A DNA stretch of 13,084 nt, taken from NIOZ-UU13 sp048635425 (GTDB lineage: Bacteria; Planctomycetota; Phycisphaerae; Sedimentisphaerales; Anaerobacaceae). A model generated the notes under the pieces. It did no database searches. It worked only from the letters and a program-made list of their open reading frames with translations, and was not told the origin of the DNA. Below are positions 1 to 5,871 of this stretch, piece by piece. The DNA lies in contig JAIVYN010000096.1 in the NCBI GenBank assembly GCA_048635425.1, positions 1-13,084 of the forward strand, read 5' to 3'. The position numbers and the translations under genes were made by a program. Every line of letters begins with the position of its first letter. Within the stretch, counting starts at the first letter, position 1.

Positions 1-42
1 TCCTTCTGTTTGATCTGCTACATATTCACCTGGTCCAAACAT
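1..42 (-). CDS. Start of an unidentified gene, cut by the left window edge
   Basis: On the minus strand an ATG at 40-42 opens a frame that stays open to the window edge and encodes 14 residues, MFGPGEYVADQTEG. A full GGAGG Shine-Dalgarno (CCTCC on plus, 51-55) lies 8 nt upstream, ideal spacing, and is the main reason to call a gene. An in-frame ATG at 58-60 would put that Shine-Dalgarno inside the coding region, so 42 is the better start. The start overlaps the last 25 nt of the upstream acetyltransferase gene, suggesting the two are co-transcribed and translationally coupled. The fragment is too short to name a family. Confidence 0.5.
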   Translation of the reverse strand, partial: MFGPGEYVADQTEG

Positions 43-677
43 TTCGATAACCTCCAACATAGATTTATATTTCTATGTTGGAATATCGGCATTTTGAACC
101 AAAATACGTTAAAGAAACTCTGTATTGTTGCTACAGTCTCATAAAAGGCTAAGTTTTTTTCATTCGACGTTTCCAAATAGGCTGGAATCCTTTCCTTATC
201 GCAAATCTGGAGAATTGGTTTCAATAATGCAGATCCTATGCCTTTTCTTTGAAAATGAGGATCAGTTCCAAGTACAAATAGGTAATAATGAGGTTTAGAA
301 GGATGCTTTCTTTCGATGAACTTCATGCCTTTTAACTTTCTAATTGCTGCTCTAAGCCCGGTTATTTTAATAAGCTTTGGCAAAATCAATATCTGTCGAA
401 ATAAGCCAAAATTCCATTTGCCAGGGGGAAACCATATTGCACATCCTCGATGTTTAGATGTTGTATATATAAGTCCATTATGTGAAGCTAAATAAATACA
501 TGCTTCAAAAACTCTTATAAAACGTTTTTCTCGAGTCGTATCTTGAAGCACAAGCCAATTAACAAATGGATCATTATTAAAAGCTCTTGCAAGTACTTGA
601 CTGATAATCGTAAAATCTTGATTTGATGCTTTAATTATTTTTGGCTTTTCATTCATATTCGGTCTTGATTGAAACAT
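18..677 (-). CDS. GNAT-family N-acetyltransferase
   Basis: A 219-residue protein with a GNAT acetyl-CoA-dependent acetyltransferase fold, probably cytosolic; its substrate cannot be told. The acetyl-CoA pyrophosphate loop is QRKGIGSA (residues 143-150), preceded by the strand YYLFVLGTDP and followed by the helix LLKPILQICD and the strand AYLETS; the usual NLAFYE segment follows at 175-180. The common glycine-phenylalanine after FYE is missing, and the C-terminus from about residue 181 is atypical, so a small indel there is possible. A start at Met8 (654-656) is equally possible; neither start has a Shine-Dalgarno. The gene is visibly more AT-rich than the housekeeping genes in the window, consistent with transfer. 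Its end overlaps the start of the next minus-strand gene. Confidence 0.8.
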   Translation of the reverse strand: MFQSRPNMNEKPKIIKASNQDFTIISQVLARAFNNDPFVNWLVLQDTTREKRFIRVFEACIYLASHNGLIYTTSKHRGCAIWFPPGKWNFGLFRQILILPKLIKITGLRAAIRKLKGMKFIERKHPSKPHYYLFVLGTDPHFQRKGIGSALLKPILQICDKERIPAYLETSNEKNLAFYETVATIQSFFNVFWFKMPIFQHRNINLCWRLSKCLDQVNM

Positions 678-685
678 GACATATA

Positions 686-714
686 AGATTATTCAGGGTA
701 GCCACCGTTTTCAA
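686..714 (-). promoter_or_regulatory. Candidate sigma70-type promoter of the acetyltransferase gene
   Basis: On the minus strand TTGAAA (709-714) and TAATCT (686-691) are separated by exactly 17 bp. The -10 box ends 8 nt before the ATG at 677, so transcription would begin at or next to the start codon, giving a leaderless transcript or use of Met8. Called by eye from consensus match only. Confidence 0.35.
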
Positions 715-895
715 CCCCGTTTTCTGTACACTGTCTAAAAGCTATTACTAACAAGCATAAATCTAAGATGTCCTCTCTTGCTCGCTCGCTAATCCATTGT
801 AAACTTACACTACAGAAGTGTGATTTTCAAGGAAAACCTTTTGTTATTATTGTTTTTTTGTTTTGAATTTAGCTTTTGGGAAATTCATAATTGTC

Positions 896-936
896 ATACG
901 TAAAGCGCGTACGCGCTTTACGTATAAGCTTTTTTT
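896..936 (+). terminator. Strong intrinsic terminator with no visible upstream gene
   Basis: Positions 896-925 form a perfect 30-bp palindrome: a 13-bp stem beginning ATACGTAAAGCGC with a GTAC loop. It is followed by AAGC and seven T (930-936), a textbook rho-independent layout for plus-strand transcripts. No T tract follows on the minus strand. No plus-strand gene is seen upstream, so it is either an insulator, the end of an unrecognised small RNA, or a leftover of a lost gene. Confidence 0.65.
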
Positions 937-999
937 AAACTACGTCCTATTGAAACTAATATTTGAACCTTTTATTCGAAGACAGCTACCTGTTTTTTT

Positions 1000-1056
1000 G
1001 AGATTGCCGCGGCCCCCTGCTTTCCTGTGAAAGCAAGACGGGGACCTCGCAATGAC
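1000..1056 (-). repeat. Small inverted repeat with ATTGC ends, copy A
   Basis: Read on the minus strand it starts GTCATTGCGAGGTCC and ends GGCCGCGGCAATCTC, with ATTGC/GCAAT forming the terminal inverted repeat. The 15-nt left arm is identical, and the 15-nt right arm matches at 14 positions, to copy B at 4026-4059. The 27-nt middle (1015-1041) contains its own hairpin, TGCTTTC/GAAAGCA, resembling the terminator repeat near 2160-2224. It looks like a nested, non-coding dispersed repeat. Confidence 0.7.
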
Positions 1057-1119
1057 CCCGCACTAAATTACGGCAGTGGCCTATCCTTCGATTACACTCA
1101 GGACAGGTTTTGTGCGGGG
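1056..1119. repeat. Inverted repeat CCCCGCAC/GTGCGGGG enclosing a 23-bp dispersed repeat
   Basis: CCCCGCAC at 1056-1063 is the exact reverse complement of GTGCGGGG at 1112-1119, and pairing continues three more bases after one mismatch. Inside, at 1085-1107 on the minus strand, is a 23-bp repeat starting CCTGTCCTGAG and ending CGAAGG. It matches 18 of 23 positions of the sequence at 9138-9160 inside the MnmE-like gene. Confidence 0.65.
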
Positions 1120-1124
1120 CGAGC

Positions 1125-1166
1125 ATTTCATATTTCAGATTCCAAATTCCAGATTTCAAATTTCAG
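1125..1166. repeat. Tandem heptamer array, six units
   Basis: Six consecutive 7-bp units: ATTTCAT, ATTTCAG, ATTCCAA, ATTCCAG, ATTTCAA, ATTTCAG (consensus ATTYCAR). Every unit starts ATT, and the period is exact across 42 bp. It resembles short tandem repetitive sequences known between genes in some bacteria. It lies downstream of the pseudopilin gene and codes for nothing evident. Confidence 0.75.
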
Positions 1167-1226
1167 GTCGTGTATAATTTCGTGTTAAGGAGGGACATAA
1201 AAGAAAGAAAGGCAGAGCATCTTAGG

Positions 1227-2072
1227 CTAATAATTTGCATAATCCTTAAAACGTTCCATCCAGTCCGGCCAAACCGGCAGGCCGGCAGCAAGTGAGTCTT
1301 CGGTCCACAATCGATGCCACTTCAACTGCCATAATTCTTTAATACCTACAGGCCTTACAGTGCCATCCAGAAAGACACTATTTACTGTGCCGTTGTGCCG
1401 GTTAACGCAGAAATTCCGTATGGCGTTGTAATCCCACTGCCAATGGCATTGACCATCATATTCCGGCGGCTCATCTGTTGCTTCCGGCAAGCCATCGACC
1501 CACTGGCAATCAAGAAACACCGGTATATAATTACTCCCTTTGACATGGAGAGTCTTCCAGTTCTTCTCAAAATGATAGCCGCCGCTGTCATTAGCAACCC
1601 ACCCGTTCAGGCCAAAGCTGCCATAGTCACCTTGTACTGCCCAGCCCGGCACGGTAGGAATGGCACCCTGGCCATATACACCCCAGCCCACAAACGGCCC
1701 TGTGAGCCCGTCGCTAAAAAAAGTGGTAGTCGCCGGGCAGACCCGGATCTTGGGTTCATGGCTATAGTACGGCCGCATCGCGGCAACCCAACTGTTATTC
1801 GGGTTACCACCTGCTTCCTTATTTAAATAGCCATTGTTATCCTGAGCGTACATTGAAAAGGTAAGGCCCATTTGCTTGAGGTTGGCCTGACAAACAATGC
1901 TCTTGGCCTGCTTCTTGACCCGCTGGAGTGCCGGCAGCAGAATTGCCATCAGCAGGGTAATGATGGCAATGACCACTAAGAGCTCTATTAAGGTAAACCC
2001 CGTTAGAAAACTTCCGCCTTTCTTGTCAGGAGTCTTATTTTCTAATGGGGTAAATCCACGTGCTTTATCCAT
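1227..2072 (-). CDS. Type II secretion-type pseudopilin with H-X9-DG tail
   Basis: A 281-residue prepilin-like protein. The type IV prepilin signature GFTLIELLVVIAI starts at Gly25 and continues into a hydrophobic helix to about residue 48; a prepilin peptidase would cut between Gly25 and Phe26 and methylate the Phe. Near the C-terminus, H226 followed by nine residues and D236-G237 makes the H-X9-DG motif of the planctomycete prepilin-like family, usually present in many paralogues per genome. The tail WPDWMERFKDY also fits that family as I remember it. The middle domain carries several Cys and many aromatic residues. I chose the ATG at 2072 rather than one at 2099 because GGTGAGG (2078-2084) lies 5 nt upstream. 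An extra GFTPLE precedes the true motif (residues 6-11). The specific cargo or pilus role is unknown. Confidence 0.88.
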   Translation of the reverse strand: MDKARGFTPLENKTPDKKGGSFLTGFTLIELLVVIAIITLLMAILLPALQRVKKQAKSIVCQANLKQMGLTFSMYAQDNNGYLNKEAGGNPNNSWVAAMRPYYSHEPKIRVCPATTTFFSDGLTGPFVGWGVYGQGAIPTVPGWAVQGDYGSFGLNGWVANDSGGYHFEKNWKTLHVKGSNYIPVFLDCQWVDGLPEATDEPPEYDGQCHWQWDYNAIRNFCVNRHNGTVNSVFLDGTVRPVGIKELWQLKWHRLWTEDSLAAGLPVWPDWMERFKDYANY

Positions 2073-2118
2073 AATGGCCTCACCATTATATATGTGCATA
2101 GTCCGACACTACTATACA

Positions 2119-2148
2119 ATTATACCATTTCCTTAGGCCTAAGTTCAA
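2119..2148 (-). promoter_or_regulatory. Promoter of the pseudopilin gene, with a palindrome in the spacer
   Basis: On the minus strand TTGAAC (2143-2148) and a perfect TATAAT (2119-2124) are 18 bp apart. Transcription would start near 2112, leaving about 40 nt before the ATG, with the Shine-Dalgarno inside it. The spacer holds the 12-bp palindrome CTTAGGCCTAAG (2132-2143), a possible repressor site. The promoter directly follows the terminator of the upstream gene. Confidence 0.6.
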
Positions 2149-2150
2149 GG

Positions 2151-2232
2151 AAAAAACCTCCCCCCCTTCTTGCTTTCGCTCGCACCTGCGGTTACGCGAG
2201 TGCAGGCGCAGGAAAGCAGGGGGGTGCGAGCG
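2151..2232 (-). terminator. Repeat-derived terminator hairpin after the PD40-LamG gene
   Basis: On the plus strand, six C (2161-2166) pair with six G (2219-2224), TGCTTTC (2171-2177) with GAAAGCA (2212-2218), and CCTGCG (2185-2190) with CGCAGG (2207-2212). Read on the minus strand the GC-rich stem is followed by AGG and six T (2151-2156), as in an intrinsic terminator. A competing perfect 10-bp pairing exists between CGCTCGCACC (2177-2186) and GGTGCGAGCG (2223-2232). The TCTTGCTTTC and CAGGAAAGCAGGG arms also occur inside the repeat at 1000-1056, so this terminator seems built from a dispersed repeat. Confidence 0.6.
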
Positions 2233-2243
2233 CAGTGCCCTTG

Positions 2244-3929
2244 TCAAGGCATAACGGCGCGGTTGTAGATGTGAACATCGTCAATCAGGCCTAACCAGAA
2301 ATTAGCTGGGACCCCGCCTTGCGGGAATCCATCAAGATTTTTCCCGGCGCCAAAGTACAGACCACCATCTGAAGGCATCCCCGCCAGCGCACCAGTGTCC
2401 TTGGCAACCTCTACTCCATCCGAATATAGGTGCCTAAGCGAGCCGTCCCACACCAGGGCGATATGGTGCCACTGTCCGTCGGTGATTACGGATTCCGACC
2501 GCAGGGAGGATTGTGGAGACATCAAGCCGGTCATGAGTTTGCCGGCTGACAGATCAGTACCAAGCCATGTCGCTCCCGGCCCGATACTACCGTCACTCTG
2601 AGATATGATTACTTGTCCTTCGGCATCTGTTTTAATCCATGCAAAAACACTGAACGCACCATCTTCCGGATTCAATACAAAAGGCGTGCTAACGTAATCA
2701 TCGACTCCATCAAACTCGAGCCCCCCGGCCACCTTGCCGCCGGCAGGCTGCCAGAGCGGCTTACCATGGACGGTGCCATCGTAATCACCAACGCTGTCGT
2801 AGGCGATAATACCTTCTGCCTCGTCGAGCTTCCAGTGCGCCAGGAGGCGATTATCTGTCAGCCAATGTTCAGCAAAAACAGCAAGGTCCTTCAAATCCAC
2901 TTTACCGTCACCCAGAGGTGCCGGAGCAATGTCAACTTGAGATTGTTCCTGGAGCCAGAATTGGCCAAGTTTGCAAAAATCCGTCAGGTCCACCTTTTCA
3001 TCTCGGTCAAAGTCAACCACCGGCTCTATTGATACCTGCCATAGGTCCCAGCTACCTGACCCGCCGGGCCGGTCGGACTCGAAGAAAAGCGTTCGTCCGT
3101 CAGCAGAAATGCAGGGCCAATCCTCGTCATCGGAGCTGTTGACGGCTGAGCCAAGTTTCACGGGCGTGCCCCAGGTGTCTTGCGTCGTTTCGCGCCTGGC
3201 CATATACAGGTCGCACAAAACAGTGCCATCAAGCTGGTTCGAGCCGAAGAAGAGTGTCAGGCCGTCGGCTGAGATATTCGGCCGGGCCTCCCAAAGCGAG
3301 CTGTTGACTGTCCACCCAAGGTTCACCGGCTCGCCCCAGGCACCATTTATTGTTGAGCGCGTTGTTACCCACAGGTCGGTTTCACCATAGCCGCCGGGCC
3401 GATTAGAGCTAAAGTAGAGCGACAGTCCGTCTGCCGAGATGCTCGGGCCGTCGTCATCGTATTGGGAGTTCACAATCGGGCCAAGAACCACAGGCACATC
3501 CCAGTCTGCATCTGTCGTGTTCCGCCTTGCCACCCAAAGGTCAAAATCACCCGAGCCGCCGGGATGGTCGGAGGCAAAGAAAAGCGATAATCCGTCTGCC
3601 GAGATGTTCGAATCGAATTCCTCATATACCGTATTCATAATCGGCCCAAGATTCACAGGCGCACCCCATTCTTCATCTGCCGCTTGGCGCGTGGACATCC
3701 ATATATCAAAACCACCAGAGCCGCCGAAGCGGTTGGAATCGAAGTAGAGCGACAGGCCATCAGCCGAAATGCACACCCGACCTTCAGCATCCCAACTGTT
3801 GATGACCGGACCAAGATTAGTCGGGGTACTGAAAGTGAACTCGGCGACGGCATGCCTTGCACTAACCAAACAAGCAAGGACAAATCCGAGTGACACCAGG
3901 CTAATTTTAGAATCATCAACCAGTTTCAT
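2244..3929 (-). CDS. Exported PD40 beta-propeller, dockerin-like and LamG protein
   Basis: A 561-residue protein with a Sec signal peptide (hydrophobic stretch about 11-23, likely cleavage after AVA at 29). Five PD40/TolB-like repeats of the form ISADGLSLYFDSNRPGGSGxxDLW start near residues 54, 109, 164, 219 and 274, an exact 55-residue period. A dockerin-like pair follows: DFDRDEKVDLTDF at 306-318, then GDGKVDLKDL near 340-349, each followed by a helix ending in FWL or HWL. A LamG/concanavalin-like domain fills 362-558 (HWKLDE, LEFDGVDDYV, WHHIALVWDG, LIDDVHIYNRA). Such proteins are exported and often bind surfaces or carbohydrate; no catalytic domain is seen. The start at 3929 has AAGGA about 8 nt upstream and places the signal peptide first; a longer frame to 4055 only adds repeat sequence. 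The protein stops right after IYNRA, where LamG proteins usually run on a little, just before a repeat hairpin. Confidence 0.85.
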   Translation of the reverse strand: MKLVDDSKISLVSLGFVLACLVSARHAVAEFTFSTPTNLGPVINSWDAEGRVCISADGLSLYFDSNRFGGSGGFDIWMSTRQAADEEWGAPVNLGPIMNTVYEEFDSNISADGLSLFFASDHPGGSGDFDLWVARRNTTDADWDVPVVLGPIVNSQYDDDGPSISADGLSLYFSSNRPGGYGETDLWVTTRSTINGAWGEPVNLGWTVNSSLWEARPNISADGLTLFFGSNQLDGTVLCDLYMARRETTQDTWGTPVKLGSAVNSSDDEDWPCISADGRTLFFESDRPGGSGSWDLWQVSIEPVVDFDRDEKVDLTDFCKLGQFWLQEQSQVDIAPAPLGDGKVDLKDLAVFAEHWLTDNRLLAHWKLDEAEGIIAYDSVGDYDGTVHGKPLWQPAGGKVAGGLEFDGVDDYVSTPFVLNPEDGAFSVFAWIKTDAEGQVIISQSDGSIGPGATWLGTDLSAGKLMTGLMSPQSSLRSESVITDGQWHHIALVWDGSLRHLYSDGVEVAKDTGALAGMPSDGGLYFGAGKNLDGFPQGGVPANFWLGLIDDVHIYNRAVMP

Positions 3930-4025
3930 TTTACCGTTCCTTTTCTGCCCATCAGGACAAAACCCGGCACAGAAAACAAGCGTTACTTTCCGGTCAGTAC
4001 TCTGTCGCATATAATTTGAGGAGTT

Positions 4026-4059
4026 GTCATTGCGAGGTCCGAAGGGCCGTGGCAATCTC
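4026..4059 (+). repeat. Small inverted repeat with ATTGC ends, copy B
   Basis: A 34-bp element with left arm GTCATTGCGAGGTCC, a 4-nt GAAG middle and right arm GGCCGTGGCAATCTC. Its arms match copy A (1000-1056) at 29 of 30 positions, in the opposite orientation. The only large difference is the middle, 4 nt here and 27 nt in copy A. Confidence 0.7.
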
Positions 4060-4193
4060 TTGCTTTTGAATAATAGTGATGTAAAGCTGCACCTTCATCT
4101 TTTCGCCTCCTCAGGCGATATTGTAGTATATCTAATCCGGAGAAAAACGTCAAGCAAAAAGTGAAGGATTTAGCGGATCGGACAATAATCCTT

Positions 4194-4222
4194 GTGACAA
4201 AATGTCGAGAAAGCATTAAAAT
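4194..4222 (+). promoter_or_regulatory. Promoter of the PhoD-like gene
   Basis: GTGACA (4194-4199) and TAAAAT (4217-4222) are 17 bp apart, each matching the sigma70 consensus at five of six positions. Transcription would begin near 4230, leaving a leader of about 33 nt that includes the AAGGA Shine-Dalgarno. No Pho-box-like direct repeat was seen. Confidence 0.55.
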
Positions 4223-4262
4223 GAAGTATTAAGAGTGTGAGCATTTCACAAGGAATTGTTGA

Positions 4263-5762
4263 ATGAGAAAGGATATTCTTATGATTTCAAAAGCTATTAC
4301 GAAGACAGTATTGATGGTCTTTTTCCTGGCCGTCCATGGTTGTGGCAGCTCTTTCTCGGGTGGACCTTATCAAGCCACGGGTATTAAAATCGGTGAGGTG
4401 ACAGATAAAACAGCTATTGTTTGGACGCGTCTGACACGCCATCCGGAACGTGTGGGCCTGGGAGCACCTTTGCCCGAGATTCTTTATTATGATTCCAAAA
4501 CCGGCAAACCAATCAAGAAACCCCGGGGAAGGCCTAATCAAACACCTACCGCCAACTTTCCCGGAGGTTCAACAATCGAAACAATTGAAGGGGCCGTGCC
4601 GGGGGCACCGGGGAAGGTGAGGGTTCTGTACAGGATAGAGGGAGCTTCCAATTGGAATACTATCAATTGGGATGCAGTAGATATAAAACGTGATTACACT
4701 CATCAGTTCAAATTGACTCACCTGAAGCCTAATGCCGGGTATCAGGTGCGTGTAGAGTCGAGGGCAAGTGAAGGAGGAAAGAAAGGACAGGTGTTAGAGG
4801 GAAGATTTAGAACGGCACCACGTCCCGAACAACCTGAACGGGTCGTCTTCACAGTCTCCACGGGTCAAGCCTACCCTGACCAGGATGCTCCCGGCGGTGG
4901 TTACAAGATTTATTCCGCTATGTTGAAGCTTGAGCCGAGCTTCTTTGTCCATACGGGCGATATCCTTTACTATGACAAGCTGGCCAAGACTTTGCCGCTG
5001 GCCCGCTGGCATTGGGCCCGCATGTACAGTCTCCCGACAAACGTTGAATTTCATCGTCAGGTAACCAGCTATTTCATCAAGGACGACCATGATACCTGGA
5101 TGAACGATTGCTGGCCAGGCAGGGAAACCAGGTTCATGGGAGACTTTACATTCGAGCAGGGAGTGGGGGTGTTCTTAGAGCAGGTGCCAATGGGCAGCCG
5201 AACCTGGCGGACCTTTCGATGGGGCAAGGACCTACAGATTTGGCTGGTCGAAGGACGTGATTTTCGCAGTCCCAATACAATGCCTGACGGCCCTGATAAA
5301 ACAATCTGGGGCAAAGAGCAGAAAGCATGGTTTAAGCGGACTGTTCAGGAATCAGACGCCGCGTTTCGTATTTTAATCAGCCCAACGCCTCTCGTAGGGC
5401 CCGACCGAAAGAATAAACATGACAACCATTCAAATGTAGATTTTACGCACGAGGGCAATGAGCTAAGGGAGTTTATCTCGAAACAGAAGAATATGTACGT
5501 CATTTGTGGAGACCGTCATTGGCAGTATATATCGGTGGATGAAAAAACTGGTGTGCGGGAATATTCGTGCGGGCCGGCCAGCAATGAACATGCCGGCGGC
5601 TGGAGTAACGACCAGAGACTTGCCGAGCATAGGTACCTAAACGTAATTGGCGGATTCCTCGCCGGCATAGTTGACCGCTCAGAAGATAAGCCCACACTGA
5701 CGTTTCGACATTACGGTGTTGATGGCGATATTCTCAATGATGACCGTTTGGTGGCTCAGTAG
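4263..5762 (+). CDS. PhoD-like metallophosphatase, probable lipoprotein
   Basis: A 499-residue protein of the alkaline phosphatase D family, metal-dependent phosphomono- or diesterases acting outside the cytoplasm. An N-terminal fibronectin-like PhoD domain spans about 35-185 (ATGIKIGEVTDKTAIVWTRL). The metallophosphatase domain follows, with HTGDILYYD at 230-238, KDDHD at 273-277, GRDFRSP at 331-337 and CGDRHW at 415-420, which supply the metal ligands. The N-terminus is hydrophobic and ends in AVHGC (Cys27), an imperfect lipobox because of the His, so it is either a lipoprotein or carries an uncleaved anchor. The start at 4263 has AAGGA 8 nt upstream; a second ATG at 4281 also has AAAGGA 7 nt upstream and gives an equally good signal. 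It has its own promoter and terminator, so it is probably a single-gene unit. The substrate is unknown. Confidence 0.87.
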   Translation: MRKDILMISKAITKTVLMVFFLAVHGCGSSFSGGPYQATGIKIGEVTDKTAIVWTRLTRHPERVGLGAPLPEILYYDSKTGKPIKKPRGRPNQTPTANFPGGSTIETIEGAVPGAPGKVRVLYRIEGASNWNTINWDAVDIKRDYTHQFKLTHLKPNAGYQVRVESRASEGGKKGQVLEGRFRTAPRPEQPERVVFTVSTGQAYPDQDAPGGGYKIYSAMLKLEPSFFVHTGDILYYDKLAKTLPLARWHWARMYSLPTNVEFHRQVTSYFIKDDHDTWMNDCWPGRETRFMGDFTFEQGVGVFLEQVPMGSRTWRTFRWGKDLQIWLVEGRDFRSPNTMPDGPDKTIWGKEQKAWFKRTVQESDAAFRILISPTPLVGPDRKNKHDNHSNVDFTHEGNELREFISKQKNMYVICGDRHWQYISVDEKTGVREYSCGPASNEHAGGWSNDQRLAEHRYLNVIGGFLAGIVDRSEDKPTLTFRHYGVDGDILNDDRLVAQ

Positions 5763-5784
5763 AATAAGGCAAAAAGATGAAAAT

Positions 5785-5810
5785 ACGGGATGCCTTCAAA
5801 TCCCGTTTTT
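5785..5810 (+). terminator. Intrinsic terminator shared by convergent genes
   Basis: A 7-bp perfect stem ACGGGAT (5785-5791) and ATCCCGT (5800-5806) with an 8-nt loop, followed by five T (5806-5810), 22 nt after the phosphatase stop. On the minus strand the same hairpin is followed by A and four T, so it may also stop transcripts from the nucleotidyltransferase gene ending at 5872. Confidence 0.8.
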
Positions 5811-5871
5811 GCTGGTCTTTAGTGTGAGGTTATACCAAGCTGCCGACAGGCTGCGTTTTCCAGCTTCCAGC

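Larger units (their letters stand above)
678..1226. other. Gene-free, repeat-rich intergenic region
   Basis: No convincing coding frame is seen on either strand. The acetyltransferase promoter occupies the left end. The stretch 720-890 is AT-rich with only weak hairpins. A perfect 30-bp palindrome with a T tract lies at 896-936. Three kinds of small repeat are packed between 1000 and 1166. The remainder, 1167-1226, is the 3' flank of the pseudopilin gene and has no clear terminator. Confidence 0.7.
3930..4262. other. Divergent intergenic region between PD40-LamG and phosphatase genes
   Basis: A non-coding spacer of 333 bp. It contains ATTGC repeat copy B (4026-4059), a small hairpin TCGCCT/AGGCGA (4103-4108 with 4113-4118), and the phosphatase promoter (4194-4222). 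I could not find a convincing promoter for the minus-strand PD40-LamG gene. Confidence 0.6.

Noticed and set aside
1125..1166. Tandem array as a CRISPR remnant.
   Set aside because: Units are 7 bp and contiguous, with no spacers, and no cas genes are seen.
1395..1826. A 143-codon open frame on the plus strand.
   Set aside because: It lies wholly opposite the pseudopilin gene, whose motifs are clear at both ends; it has no family signature.
3930..4055. Extending the PD40-LamG protein 42 residues upstream.
   Set aside because: The extension reads through the ATTGC repeat, has no Shine-Dalgarno, and would bury the signal peptide; the ATG at 3929 has both.
4100..4262. A Pho box controlling the PhoD-like gene.
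   Set aside because: No pair of CTGTCAT-like direct repeats is present; only a standard sigma70-type promoter is visible.
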